Source of the DNA: Deltaproteobacteria bacterium
Lineage (GTDB): Bacteria > Bdellovibrionota_C > UBA2361 > JAGFJO01
DNA length: 64,000 bases
Direction of reading: 5' to 3'
NCBI GenBank assembly: GCA_024102635.1
Contig: JAGFJO010000082.1
Coordinates: forward strand, 1 to 64,000
The stretch's first letter is position 1. Every line of letters begins with the position of its first letter. The translations under genes and the position numbers were made by a program. The notes below the pieces were generated by a model. That model did not search any database, was not told the DNA's origin, and saw only the letters and a list, made by a program, of their open reading frames with translations. Below are positions 1 to 8,731 of the stretch, piece by piece.

Positions 1-14
1 TAACCTTAGAAGCG

Positions 15-122
15 GCGAAAGTTTCGCACTCTGAGGTGCAGGGGGTACCCCTGCACCTCAGCAAAACACCCCGAAATTCTCAAAATCTTAACTTAAAAAA
101 GTGTAAAGGATCACCTGACACT
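15..122. repeat. Cluster of three palindromic elements
   Basis: The gene-free first 230 bases hold three inverted repeats. At 15-27, GCGAAA and TTTCGC flank a single G. At 32-60 a perfect 13-bp stem (TGAGGTGCAGGGG and its complement) flanks GTA. At 100-122, AGTGT and ACACT bracket a partly self-complementary core containing GGATCACCT. No T-run follows the 29-base palindrome, so it is not a classical terminator. The arrangement resembles extragenic palindromic (REP-like) elements. A terminator for the minus-strand gene ending at 231 is possible but less likely. Confidence 0.5.
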
Positions 123-230
123 TGACATTCTAAGTCGGCACAAGATGGGGCGAAGCTGGAGTGAACACCTTTGCCGTTCAAAAGTACAGCGCTTCGTTAA
201 TCCGCACTTATAAGCAATCGGGAGCAAAAG

Positions 231-2546
231 CTATAGCGCACTATCGATAAAGGAGATAAGCGCCGATTCGCTCATTTTCTGCTTACTTTTAATCTTCTTC
301 TTGACGTCGAAGGTGACAGCCGGATTAAAAGCGCCGTTGCTGCACTGAAGCTGGAAGAATATCTTGCCGTCTCCCGAGGAGACCCCCGGAAATTTTGTGA
401 ATGAGGCGGAGATATTGGAGCTGACAGCTCCGTTAAAGATCGTCACCGGATTGGACATATTGCTGCTGGTGCTGCCGAACACCGTAAGCGTATTGCAGGT
501 CTTAAGGCGGCTGAATCCCAATTTGACGTTCTTTTTCTTAGTGACCTTTATCTTAAGGAGCGGGCGTTGCTTAATTGGAAAGCTAGGCTCGCCGATGGAA
601 AGATTCACCACCGTGCCGTTCGGATCGGGATATGTCAGAGGCGTAGTGTCTCCTGCTGCTACGCGCGTGACACTTTTGGTGCAGCTAGTCTGGTTCCCGG
701 CGGTATCTGTTGCTACGATCTGTAAGGTATACGCTCTGATCGCCAGCCCGGTTGCATCGTACAGCTTCTGAAATCCAGGTGCGTTCGACTCAGCGTAGCT
801 TGAATAGGTATCTCGGGCGGTAAGGTGAAAGTTAGAAGGCTCTATGGAGGCAAAGTAGTTTCCATCCACAAGTACCTCTACTGTTGCAAGCCTTGTTTCA
901 TCAAGAGCATATCCTGCTACCTCAAGTTGAGTGTCAAAGGTGTAACCGTCCCCGGGCCGCTCACACTCCAATATCGGAGCAGTAGTATCTTGAACTAAAT
1001 CGTGGTTTATTCTAAGCCTTCCATCAGCCAGCCGTGCAACAGTGTGATTGTTCTTGGTGGCGGTCGCATAAATATAATAGGTGCCATTTGCTATATTAGT
1101 TGTATCGAACATTAGCACGTTAGTTTTTCGGCCGGCTGCCAAAGTGCCGATGTGAGCACCGCCGGAAGTGGAAGCAGTTGTGTTAATGTACACATCAACC
1201 TGTTGAGTGACATCCGCATCAACAACCACAGCATACTTGGTGTTAGCCTCGGCGTCGGCTCGAAGCGAGATATAGTCTACCGCTGAGTGATACGGGGTGG
1301 CCCCGCCATCTATCACCTCGTTCATATCGAGCCGCAGATACTGAATAAAATATCCGGCGTCCGAGATACTGGTCCATGGATTCGGCGATCCGGTGGGGAG
1401 GGCCGGCTCAAGCAGCGCCTCGTTTACCATATCCACGCAGTATTCTGTCATTCCGCGTGCCATAATAATATCGTCTCCGATCCTATATGAATCGGTGCTA
1501 TTGCCGTCTCTCGGGTCGGCCCAGAATATTCGCGCCACAGAGTTATAGGCGGTGTCGTCACGGTTGTAGCCGCGGAAACAGAAATTCACAAATCTAGTTG
1601 AGTCAATCTGCGCGGTTCTCGAAACGACCACGAGACCTGGATCGCCGTTGCCCTGGGCGTTTTCTGTGTAAACAAAGTCACCCTCATGTGCCGTTCCGAC
1701 CGGGTCAATCAAAGTGTTGAAAGGATGGATCTGCGCAAGCGCCACATTGCCGGCAGAGAAAATGTCTGCCGAACTATTCATATTCCACGAGTTGCCCAAT
1801 GCCGATTGGGCAAAGTCCAGGCCGCCTTTCTTGTCGGGTCTCTTTATATTTAAACTGAGATCACTTACGGTGCCGCCTGCGCCGCAGCTCGAGGTGGTAA
1901 GATAAATATAATCAATCTCTATCTGAACGCCGCTTTCATTGGTCGGCTGAAAAATAAGCCCCTCAGGGTTCCCATCAAGCCAGGCCGTGTTGGAGCCCTG
2001 CTCTGCTTGGAATGTAAGCTCGGTGGGGATGTCCTTGATATACTCATCCCAGTCTCGCTTTACCGGAAAACTTGCGATTCGCACACGGCTCTGGTCTTGG
2101 TACCAGATAAGACTAGCGTCGGTTGACTCGCTGGCCCGCATCCTTACGCGTAAAGTGCGGTAAAAGGAGCTATTAATCGGTTTCTTCTCGCCGTAGCGTG
2201 TTCCTACGGGGACCGATCCGTCCACGGTGTATTGAAGCAAAGTGACAAGCGGACCGGAGGTAGTGCTTGTGAGTGATAGAGTTCCATTGCTATATGTAAG
2301 GCCGCTCACATTGTGAGTCTGAAGAGAGGGGATATCATTAAGTACTCCATGGGCGGAGTCGGTCATATCGAGCCTTACTCCCCATTGATCGTTGAAATAT
2401 TCCGGGCAATCTTGCGAAAAAGCTGCAGATGGAAGCAGGGTGAGCACAAAGAAAAGAATAGCGCTCGGTAAGCCGATCAACACACCTCGATTACTGGTAG
2501 TAAGCATTAAACCCCCGAAATAACGTTCAAAACCGATAGATCTCAT
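231..2546 (-). CDS. Large secreted protein with lectin-like and Ig-like modules
   Basis: This encodes 771 residues with a signal peptide (hydrophobic core about residues 22-43, then SAAFSQ). Two beta-rich segments (about 45-220 and 270-435) resemble carbohydrate-binding jelly-roll modules. An Ig-like segment at about 525-630 contains the typical VLVDG and VATDTAGNQ strand motifs. The C-terminus is rich in Lys (KKKIKSKQK), a trait shared with other secreted proteins in this window. An internal ATG at 2507, preceded by GGGGG, is an alternative start giving a more ordinary 32-residue leader. It is probably exported to the periplasm or surface. The substrate is unknown and the module names are inferences from the strand pattern. 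Confidence 0.8.
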   Translation of the reverse strand: MRSIGFERYFGGLMLTTSNRGVLIGLPSAILFFVLTLLPSAAFSQDCPEYFNDQWGVRLDMTDSAHGVLNDIPSLQTHNVSGLTYSNGTLSLTSTTSGPLVTLLQYTVDGSVPVGTRYGEKKPINSSFYRTLRVRMRASESTDASLIWYQDQSRVRIASFPVKRDWDEYIKDIPTELTFQAEQGSNTAWLDGNPEGLIFQPTNESGVQIEIDYIYLTTSSCGAGGTVSDLSLNIKRPDKKGGLDFAQSALGNSWNMNSSADIFSAGNVALAQIHPFNTLIDPVGTAHEGDFVYTENAQGNGDPGLVVVSRTAQIDSTRFVNFCFRGYNRDDTAYNSVARIFWADPRDGNSTDSYRIGDDIIMARGMTEYCVDMVNEALLEPALPTGSPNPWTSISDAGYFIQYLRLDMNEVIDGGATPYHSAVDYISLRADAEANTKYAVVVDADVTQQVDVYINTTASTSGGAHIGTLAAGRKTNVLMFDTTNIANGTYYIYATATKNNHTVARLADGRLRINHDLVQDTTAPILECERPGDGYTFDTQLEVAGYALDETRLATVEVLVDGNYFASIEPSNFHLTARDTYSSYAESNAPGFQKLYDATGLAIRAYTLQIVATDTAGNQTSCTKSVTRVAAGDTTPLTYPDPNGTVVNLSIGEPSFPIKQRPLLKIKVTKKKNVKLGFSRLKTCNTLTVFGSTSSNMSNPVTIFNGAVSSNISASFTKFPGVSSGDGKIFFQLQCSNGAFNPAVTFDVKKKIKSKQKMSESALISFIDSAL

Positions 2547-2700
2547 CAGATCCAGTCTAATCTATCGGACCAAAACGCGACAACATCAAGGGCGCATCGC
2601 TACAAAGTCCACTCGATATAATCAATAATCCCGCACGCTTCGGCGCGTGATTCTCGAATGAGCGCTCTGCTTCAGCCTCACCTCTGGCTAACACCGCGAA

Positions 2701-3438
2701 TTACGGTTCCGCAGCTGGTGGGGTCGGAGTGTTGGTAGCTTCGCTCGGAGTTGGGGTAGGTGGCGGCGTTGGAGTCGATGTGCCCGCAGGTGTAGGAGTA
2801 GGCGGCTTTGCAGGCGGTTCAACCGGTGCGGTAGTAGGGGTCATCGTAGCGGTTGGCTGTTGTAACGGTACAGTTGCGGAGGGCGATGGCGTTGCCGTAC
2901 TTCCCGGTGATCCGGGAGGATTAGTTGTACGCGGAGTTGGCGTTTGACTGACTGCCGCAGTCCTAGTAGAGGTCACCCGCGGAGTAGGGGTGGCACGGAC
3001 ATCAGTTCTCTCCTTGATCTCCGCCTCATTCTCATTTTCAGCCACTTCAATCAGTATGATTATCTTGATGGTGTCGGCGCTTACTTCTTCTATGATGACC
3101 CTGGTTTCGGAGTTTGTGAGCTCTAGCAGCAGCGTAAGTGAACTGCCGGACCTACCAGTGTCGATTAAAAAATCTCCCTCGTTCCCTGTGACGGCAGAAT
3201 CACCGGTTTCGAGAACAGTTATCTGTGAGGATGTGACAGGTGAGCCCGAAGAACGTATTACTCTCCCTTCCACCTGAATATTACCGGTGCCGCCCGTTCC
3301 CGTAGTACCTCCGCCGCATCCGGACACGGCGAAAAAAAATGAGCTGATAGCTGCTAGCGCAAGCAGCTTCAGGCAATTCAGTGCCATTTCGCTTGATATA
3401 CCTTTCATCAGTGATGCCGCGCTAAAACCGATTCTCAT
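2701..3438 (-). CDS. Lipoprotein with Thr/Pro-rich tail
   Basis: The product has 245 residues. A hydrophobic stretch ends in the lipobox-like VSGC, followed by a GGGTTGTGG linker, so it is probably a lipid-anchored lipoprotein. Residues about 50-135 look like a small beta-sandwich of the carboxypeptidase-regulatory type (VEGRVIRSSGSPV, then GDFLIDTG). The last 100 residues are a Thr/Pro/Ala low-complexity tail (TPTP repeats), probably an extended spacer. The start codon overlaps the stop of the DUF6502 gene (TAATG), so the two are translationally coupled. This coupling favours the first Met over the internal ones. The function is unknown. Confidence 0.8.
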   Translation of the reverse strand: MRIGFSAASLMKGISSEMALNCLKLLALAAISSFFFAVSGCGGGTTGTGGTGNIQVEGRVIRSSGSPVTSSQITVLETGDSAVTGNEGDFLIDTGRSGSSLTLLLELTNSETRVIIEEVSADTIKIIILIEVAENENEAEIKERTDVRATPTPRVTSTRTAAVSQTPTPRTTNPPGSPGSTATPSPSATVPLQQPTATMTPTTAPVEPPAKPPTPTPAGTSTPTPPPTPTPSEATNTPTPPAAEP

Positions 3439-4250
3439 TATTCATCCTCTTCAATGTAACTGAAGGAGGTGTAAACCACTCTAACCCCCTTTTTCTTCCC
3501 ATGTTTAGCACTGGGATTAATGTCTTCGTCGTGTTTACTTACGGCCTCCCTTACCTTAGCGTGAAATACGTGCCCCTCTCGTAAAAACCAACGCTTTAAT
3601 TCTGTAATCGCCTCTGGGCGCACATTGTCAAACTCGGTGCGTGCATGCAGATGCGAGAGCGCAATCTCATCAATGACGTTCTCTTCAACTGCCCGCGTTA
3701 GATCTTGTGCATCCTTGGACATTATCTCAAAGCCCTGTGCGGGATCTCCCTTGGGAACGTGCGACTCTACTATTAATCTGAGTCCTCGAGGGCTTCTTAC
3801 GACGGCACCGATGCGCTCCAGTTCGAAAAGCACAGCTCCGCTGTTGACATCGGTACTTACTGCCGACACCAGCCGGGCAAAATCACTCCCGGCTCCTTCA
3901 AAGCTGAGTACACGGGGAGAGCGGTCCTTAGTGATAAATTCCTGATCAGTCAGCCACCTTCCTATCACTTTTGTTATCAGGTCCTTCTCGTACCCTTCCT
4001 GGCTGTCTTCTTTAAGTATGCGGATTACGTCCCGGCGATGCACCCCCGTCATTAGACTCAGCCGGCTTACGTTAACTTTCTTAGGAGGGGGGAAGGTGCG
4101 TCTAAGGGCCGATCTAACGAAGGTAGATTTACTGGCCTCAATGAGATCCTGAAGCCTCAGCGAGCGCCTTAGGCAAAAATCGACCACCGGGCGGAGGGCG
4201 ATCTGCAGCAGCCTGAATGCGAGTGATCGGTCTAAGCGCTTGTTAACCAT
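3438..4250 (-). CDS. DUF6502 family protein
   Basis: The 270 residues match the DUF6502 pattern. An N-terminal helix-rich region (RPVVDFCLRR, then LQDLIEASKSTFV) is followed by a helix-turn-helix-like SRLSLMTGVHRRDVIRIL at about 62-80 and a C-terminal region ending in a basic then acidic tail. The HTH-like segment suggests nucleic-acid binding, but no biochemical role is established for the family. The gene overlaps the downstream lipoprotein gene by one base, so they form a two-gene operon. No clear Shine-Dalgarno precedes the ATG. Confidence 0.8.
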   Translation of the reverse strand: MVNKRLDRSLAFRLLQIALRPVVDFCLRRSLRLQDLIEASKSTFVRSALRRTFPPPKKVNVSRLSLMTGVHRRDVIRILKEDSQEGYEKDLITKVIGRWLTDQEFITKDRSPRVLSFEGAGSDFARLVSAVSTDVNSGAVLFELERIGAVVRSPRGLRLIVESHVPKGDPAQGFEIMSKDAQDLTRAVEENVIDEIALSHLHARTEFDNVRPEAITELKRWFLREGHVFHAKVREAVSKHDEDINPSAKHGKKKGVRVVYTSFSYIEEDE

Positions 4251-4371
4251 TATTCGGGGAATTATTCACACCGCGTTAAATTAACCTCTAACAGGCATTC
4301 TTATAATAGCCTGATATTACGATTATATATCATTACAGCACACTTCAGCCAGAAGATAATATAACCCTATT

Positions 4372-4542
4372 ATGATTCCGGGATTAAATCCCATATTTAA
4401 GGAGGTCAGGCACGAGTATTACGTAGATCTCGTCCATAGCTCTTGTAAAGTTAAGGAGCTAACGCAGCTCTATTATCACATCCACAATCTCGTCACTGGC
4501 GAACTAATTCGCTTCTTTGGCGGCTCCTGCAAAATGTGCTGA
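4372..4542 (+). CDS. Possible small Cys-containing protein
   Basis: An ATG-initiated frame of 56 codons ends in TGA. The predicted peptide is hydrophilic with mixed residue use: FKEVRHEYYVDLVHSSCKV in the first half and an FFGGSCKMC C-terminus with a CxxC-like pair. It lies in an otherwise gene-free stretch between divergent genes. No strong ribosome-binding site is visible (only AGAAG about 16 bases upstream). I do not recognise a family. It could be a real short protein or chance. Confidence 0.35.
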   Translation: MIPGLNPIFKEVRHEYYVDLVHSSCKVKELTQLYYHIHNLVTGELIRFFGGSCKMC

Positions 4543-4962
4543 CCAACCCCATAACCTGCTGCGGAGAACTGAAGATGGGCAGTGCATTAGCGGGAGTCGC
4601 TTCTTTTCCCCACTAGTAAGCTACCCATAATCGCTTGTTAACATTGCCAGGCTGCTAACTTAATTTCAAAGATCATTAACGCTCCTCTAATCGATCGTTA
4701 GCCTTAGGCACGATTTATCAGGAGCCTCTTTTTCCGGGTAGCGGCCTGTAATGGTATAAAATCCCATATATCAAATTATATAGTGATTTTATGATTCTAT
4801 AGCGGCGGAACCCCGGGGGTCACCAGTGTAAAATACGGGAGATTCCTGCTGAATTAGGGGCCCTCCGGTGATTCTAATCAAAATGGAAATAAAGCCCATA
4901 TTATGGAAGACCTGGCGTATTATTATTGATTCGGCACTGACACTTGGGTATAAGCCAGTTCT
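4543..4962. other. Gene-free stretch upstream of thioredoxin-like gene
   Basis: No frame here looks coding. The right half is AT-rich, with several TATA-like runs (for example GGTATAAAAT near 4753), and probably contains the promoter of the gene starting at 4963. I could not pair a convincing -35 and -10. Confidence 0.3.
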
Positions 4963-6756
4963 ATGGCAGCGCCTATCTATTCCCATTCCAAGCCTCCGGT
5001 TATTCCTGAAGGCAGGCTTATCAGAAGCGGTCGCGCCAGCTGGATAACGGCTCTGTCGGCAGGTGTTGCGCTCTCAACGATAAGCGCGGAGCCGGAACGG
5101 CCTCTAATCTGGGGACACGAATCTCTTCCTGCGAGGACTAGGCCATTCGGCCAGGAGGCTGCGGAGAGATCCCCTTTGCAAGGGGAGCTTCAGCACGGCG
5201 AATTTATGCCGGGGGTGCGTATCGAGGGAATTTTCAACGCTCCTCGCGTAATCAGCCTGAGCGATCTTACTGGAAAGATAATTGTACTCGAGTTCTGGGC
5301 TACCTGGTGTCCGCAATGTATTAGAAACATTCCAGCTCTCGAATCACTTCAGCGGAAACATCGAGATAAGTTGGCAGTGGTTATGCTGACCGATGAATCC
5401 CGCCAGGAGGTTGAGAGGTTCTTCCGCCATAGAGGAGAAATTCCTTCGCTTCTTACGGCAACAAAGGCAGGCCAGGCGTTCTTTAGATTTGAAGTGGAGG
5501 CTCGCCCGCATGTAGTAGTAATCGCTCCTTCCGGAGAATTGGCATTTTCCGGAATTGCTCCGAACGAGCAGCAGTTTAAAGCCGTCATTGAGCCGTTATT
5601 AACCGGCACTGCCCCCACGCAGGTACTTCCACTACGGAGCGGCTATTTTGCAAATTTTTCGGGCCCTTCCCTTGAGCCAGGCACTAAACGCCATGATCTG
5701 GAGAAAACACAAGAGGTTCTACGAGCAAGTAAGCATCTCGCCAAACTTCTTGGCGAATCTGAAAACGAGGTTCCTGATGCGGCTAAAGAGGCACTTAGTG
5801 AGCTTCTAACCTACTTTGAAGCGGGAAGGGGCGAGAGCGATATGACTCAAGCTCGCGTCGAGGTTCTTGATACTATTATGTTCGCCTTTCACCACGAGGG
5901 CCTAGCTCCAGCAGTGCACAACATAATTAAGGAGCGGCTACTCGGATGGGCCGGAGCTGAAGCGGAGCAGGTTGCCGTTCGAGCTGCGCTGGCTGAAAAA
6001 TTTACCCATATCTCCGATTACCTTTCTCTATCCGAACGATACAAGGCAGCCGCGCGGTTAACCGCCTGGCTTCATGGTCGAACCAGTTATACTCCGTCGC
6101 AACAGGTCGATATTGAACGCGCTGCTGATACTTTAAAGCATGGAGTGCCGGCTGAGCCTGCCCCATCGCTGTTTGGACAGGCGCTTGCGGAGATGCAGAG
6201 AAACTTCGGGCGATGGGAGATCTTTCGTTCTCAGGAAGCGGCAGACTTTGCCCGTTTTCAGGAGCAATCAAAGGCCCGCCTGCGCCGATTAGGAGTAACA
6301 ATCGACGCGTTTGAAGCTGCGGACGGCGGCTTATGGACCTCTGGACCAGCCTCGCTGCAGCTTGAAGGAAACTTTGCAAAGGACAAGCAAAAGCTTCTTC
6401 ACCGTTGGTACCTGGCCACTACTACGGCTGAGCTCTGCCAGGGCTCGGTATTAAGTAGCGAGGTGCGGAGTTACCTATCAAGAAAGCATGCCGCTCTCTA
6501 CATATTGGAGGGGGGAAGATATCACGAGTATGACGGGGCCCTCCTTAACTCGTTAGCTGCAACCGGGGCGGACATGCTTTCAGGCTCCACCTTAGTTGAG
6601 CTGTCGAAAAAAATAAAAACCTCACGAAGCGGCTTTTCCAATAAATGGCTGGAGCGAAAAATTCAGCTCCAACTAGAGAGACGAATGACAATCGCCGGGG
6701 AGAGTCAATCCAGCGGGCAAGAGAACGAAGATATCAGTTTGAAAAATAAACCTTAG
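4963..6756 (+). CDS. Thioredoxin-fold (TlpA-like) protein with long helical C-terminus
   Basis: The product has 597 residues. Residues about 82-195 form a TlpA/thioredoxin-like domain: a beta-hairpin (APRVISLSDLTGK), the FWATWCPQC active site (C116 and C119) and the cis-Pro region at EARPHVVVI. The domain is likely an extracytoplasmic thiol-disulfide reductase. A weak hydrophobic segment at about 27-43 may anchor or export it. The C-terminal 350 residues are helix-rich and unlike known thioredoxin partners, so the protein is much longer than typical TlpA proteins of about 180 residues. The lipoprotein gene starts eight bases downstream, so the two form an operon. The start codon is the first ATG after an in-frame stop, without a clear Shine-Dalgarno. 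Confidence 0.8.
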   Translation: MAAPIYSHSKPPVIPEGRLIRSGRASWITALSAGVALSTISAEPERPLIWGHESLPARTRPFGQEAAERSPLQGELQHGEFMPGVRIEGIFNAPRVISLSDLTGKIIVLEFWATWCPQCIRNIPALESLQRKHRDKLAVVMLTDESRQEVERFFRHRGEIPSLLTATKAGQAFFRFEVEARPHVVVIAPSGELAFSGIAPNEQQFKAVIEPLLTGTAPTQVLPLRSGYFANFSGPSLEPGTKRHDLEKTQEVLRASKHLAKLLGESENEVPDAAKEALSELLTYFEAGRGESDMTQARVEVLDTIMFAFHHEGLAPAVHNIIKERLLGWAGAEAEQVAVRAALAEKFTHISDYLSLSERYKAAARLTAWLHGRTSYTPSQQVDIERAADTLKHGVPAEPAPSLFGQALAEMQRNFGRWEIFRSQEAADFARFQEQSKARLRRLGVTIDAFEAADGGLWTSGPASLQLEGNFAKDKQKLLHRWYLATTTAELCQGSVLSSEVRSYLSRKHAALYILEGGRYHEYDGALLNSLAATGADMLSGSTLVELSKKIKTSRSGFSNKWLERKIQLQLERRMTIAGESQSSGQENEDISLKNKP

Positions 6757-6764
6757 GAGGGAAA

Positions 6765-7472
6765 ATGAATAGAATAACCAAGCTTGCGCTAATCAGCGTA
6801 GTCTCGTTCATGACGGCTGCTTGCAGCAATAATCCGTGTGACAGTGACTACTCCGGTCCAGTTCCAGCCACACCCCCCGCGGGCGGATGCAAATGCTCAA
6901 CTCTGAATCACTGCTTGAGTTGCTGTAGAGTTACGAATCCAAATGGCCCGAACGGCAAGCCAACCTCTGGGCGCCGGACGTGCGATAGGTCCTGCTATGC
7001 AGCCCACCAGGCACCGACGCCGCAAGCTACTCCTTATTCGGGCTTGGAAAGCTCAACTTCCAGCCTCAGTTACCGTAGCCGGAGTTCTTTGGCCAGTTCG
7101 CCGGCTCCGTCGAACATTATGCCGCTAGTGCCGCCCGCAATCTCGGCCCACTTTTCACCTTCTCAGCTCAGTGAGGCAGAGGCCTTCTACGACACTCTAA
7201 CCGAGGACGAGAAGCAGAGGGCAGTCGCATCTCTGGAATCTATTACGCCAGCTCAATGGAGCAATCTAGACGGCGCAATAAGAATTGCTCTGCAAGAGGT
7301 GGACGCGCAGATTTTCTATCTGGCTGAACAATACAAATCCGATCCGAATAGCGACGCATTCCGGTTCTCCGTCTATTACTCTCTAATGACCAGATGGTTA
7401 GAGGATAGTGAGCTGAGAGCTTCTATTCTTGGCAGAGTTCAACCAACTCCCACGCCCTCTGCAATCGAATAG
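6765..7472 (+). CDS. Putative lipoprotein, Cys-rich N-terminal half
   Basis: The product has 235 residues with a signal sequence and lipobox MTAAC (lipidated Cys about residue 20). Residues 25-85 contain eight or more Cys (CKCS, CLSCC, CDRSC), suggesting disulfides or metal binding. A Ser/Pro linker follows, then a helical C-terminal domain and a final TPTPS. A strong AGGAGGG lies four bases before the ATG. It follows the thioredoxin-like gene by eight bases. A plausible inference is that its disulfides are substrates of that enzyme. Confidence 0.8.
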   Translation: MNRITKLALISVVSFMTAACSNNPCDSDYSGPVPATPPAGGCKCSTLNHCLSCCRVTNPNGPNGKPTSGRRTCDRSCYAAHQAPTPQATPYSGLESSTSSLSYRSRSSLASSPAPSNIMPLVPPAISAHFSPSQLSEAEAFYDTLTEDEKQRAVASLESITPAQWSNLDGAIRIALQEVDAQIFYLAEQYKSDPNSDAFRFSVYYSLMTRWLEDSELRASILGRVQPTPTPSAIE

Positions 7473-7486
7473 GGGATACTAATGAT

Positions 7487-7537
7487 GGCGGCAGACCGCT
7501 CTCTTCGCTGCTCTAGCAAGAGAATGCGGCTGCCGCC
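7487..7537 (+). terminator. Long GC-rich hairpin after lipoprotein gene
   Basis: GGCGGCAG at 7487-7494 pairs with CTGCCGCC at 7530-7537. Inner pairing (CCGC with GCGG, TCTCTT with AAGAGA) extends the stem around a 12-base loop. It begins 15 bases after the stop codon. There is no U-run, so it may act as a transcript-stabilising 3' hairpin or a Rho-assisted terminator. Confidence 0.5.
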
Positions 7538-7696
7538 CTCCGTTTAATGGTTCATTGCGCCGCCGCCGCGGTTAAGAACCCATTGCTCACGTCAAGCAGT
7601 TGACGTTCCCTCACCTTCTGAAGTCGGGGGTGGCACGATAGGTGGTGTCAGGGTAGAATTCCCGGAACTGTTAAATGAATTAAATGGAGGTTGGTT

Positions 7697-8068
7697 ATGC
7701 GCTATTTGAAGGCCATCGTTTTACTTCTCTTGATTGCTTTACTCGCAGGTTGTGTGTCAATGAAGGGTAAGAGCTGCACAAAGGGCGCATGCCCCAATGC
7801 AGAGAAGTGCTGCGCGGAGAAGGAGTGCCCATCTAAAGCTAAATGTACAGGCGATAAGGCTGACTGTAAGTGCGAGGGCTGTGATAAGTCGGATTGTGAG
7901 CACTGTAAAGGGTGCGACAAGGGTTGTCCGCATGCAAAAGCAAAAGCGGGTTCCTGCGATAAGTCAGAGAAGCCGGGCTCATGCAAGTCGGATGGCGGAA
8001 AGGGTGGATGCACCCGTGAAGGGAGCGCTAAGGATACTGCCGGCGCAAACGCAAAGAGTGCAATTTAA
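7697..8068 (+). CDS. Metallothionein-like Cys-rich lipoprotein
   Basis: The product has 123 residues: a short signal peptide with lipobox LLAGC (Cys19), then a region with sixteen further Cys between residues 27 and 105. Spacings such as CxC, CxxC and CxxxC are interleaved with Lys, Asp and Gly, and His occurs at ECH-like sites (CEHC, CPHA). There is no hydrophobic core, so folding probably depends on bound metal (for example Zn, Cu or Cd). It is predicted to be anchored on the periplasmic or outer face of a membrane. The ATG at 7697 is chosen because GGAGG lies six bases upstream; a TTG two codons earlier is less likely. No resemblance to a named metallothionein family is claimed. Confidence 0.8.
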   Translation: MRYLKAIVLLLLIALLAGCVSMKGKSCTKGACPNAEKCCAEKECPSKAKCTGDKADCKCEGCDKSDCEHCKGCDKGCPHAKAKAGSCDKSEKPGSCKSDGGKGGCTREGSAKDTAGANAKSAI

Positions 8069-8084
8069 TCTTCCATTGTGCGAA

Positions 8085-8135
8085 TCCGCCGCAAGATGAG
8101 TTCACAGCGGCTAATGCTAGAACCGCTGCGGCGGA
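8085..8135. terminator. Hairpin between convergent genes
   Basis: TCCGCCGCA (8085-8093) pairs with TGCGGCGGA (8127-8135), and inside it AGCGG pairs with CCGCT. The element lies between the plus-strand Cys-rich lipoprotein gene and the end of the minus-strand methyltransferase gene, whose last codons it overlaps. It could end transcription from both sides. A U-run is absent. Confidence 0.5.
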
Positions 8136-8731
8136 ACCTTTTGCGATATTATAACGACATGGTTTTCAGGATATTGGTCGTACTCTAAATGCCTGATTGC
8201 CATGCTGTTTCGCTCAAGTATCCGGATAAATTCCGGCAATCCGAGAGTACTGTAATAAAACTGCTTGCCCCCGAAGTCTCCGCTTGCCGATGAGCAGGTC
8301 TCCCCTCCACCGCAAGTGAATAGCAGCACGCCATTTTCCGTAAGTCCGCAGCAAAGTTTAGTAAGCACTGCCTCGTGACTCTCAAGCGGCAGGTGGAAGA
8401 TGCTGTCCCAAGCGGTGATGAGATCATATTTTCGAGGGAGGTCCCAAGAGCGAATATCCCCGATGACAAAATTGGCATCCGGTAGTCGCTCTCTGGCCAG
8501 CTCAATCATACGAGATGAACCATCGAGGCCGTCGCATATTATATTATTTTCCCCTAGCAGTTTGATAAATCGCCCTTCACATCCACAACCGACATCCAGT
8601 GCGTTCTTTGCTGACCCTAGGAATTTGAGAGAGCGCTTAAGTGCCGCGATTCCATATACTGAGCCGTTCATCTGTTCGAGCCACCAATCGGCGACCTGGT
8701 TATAGTGATCTGCGGTAGTATCCGTCTGCAT
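8117..8731 (-). CDS. Class I SAM-dependent methyltransferase
   Basis: The product has 204 residues with the Rossmann-type methyltransferase signature. Motif I is ALDVGCGCEGRF (about residues 44-55), the acidic strand-2 end is GLDGS, motif II is VIGDIRSWDLP and motif III-like is LTENGVLLFTCGG. The C-terminal part (YYSTLGLPEFIRIL) is a plausible substrate-binding cap. The substrate cannot be told from sequence. It is a small, single-domain, cytoplasmic enzyme convergent with the Cys-rich lipoprotein gene. No clear Shine-Dalgarno precedes the ATG. Confidence 0.85.
   Translation of the reverse strand: MQTDTTADHYNQVADWWLEQMNGSVYGIAALKRSLKFLGSAKNALDVGCGCEGRFIKLLGENNIICDGLDGSSRMIELARERLPDANFVIGDIRSWDLPRKYDLITAWDSIFHLPLESHEAVLTKLCCGLTENGVLLFTCGGGETCSSASGDFGGKQFYYSTLGLPEFIRILERNSMAIRHLEYDQYPENHVVIISQKVPPQRF

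Noticed and set aside
2729-2947. Plus-strand Gly/Val-rich frame
   Set aside because: It is the complement of the Thr/Pro-rich lipoprotein tail, with low complexity and no start signals.
7702-8099. Two other frames across the Cys-rich lipoprotein gene
   Set aside because: They lack ribosome-binding sites and membrane or fold signals, and they overlap a gene with a clear signal peptide and GGAGG.
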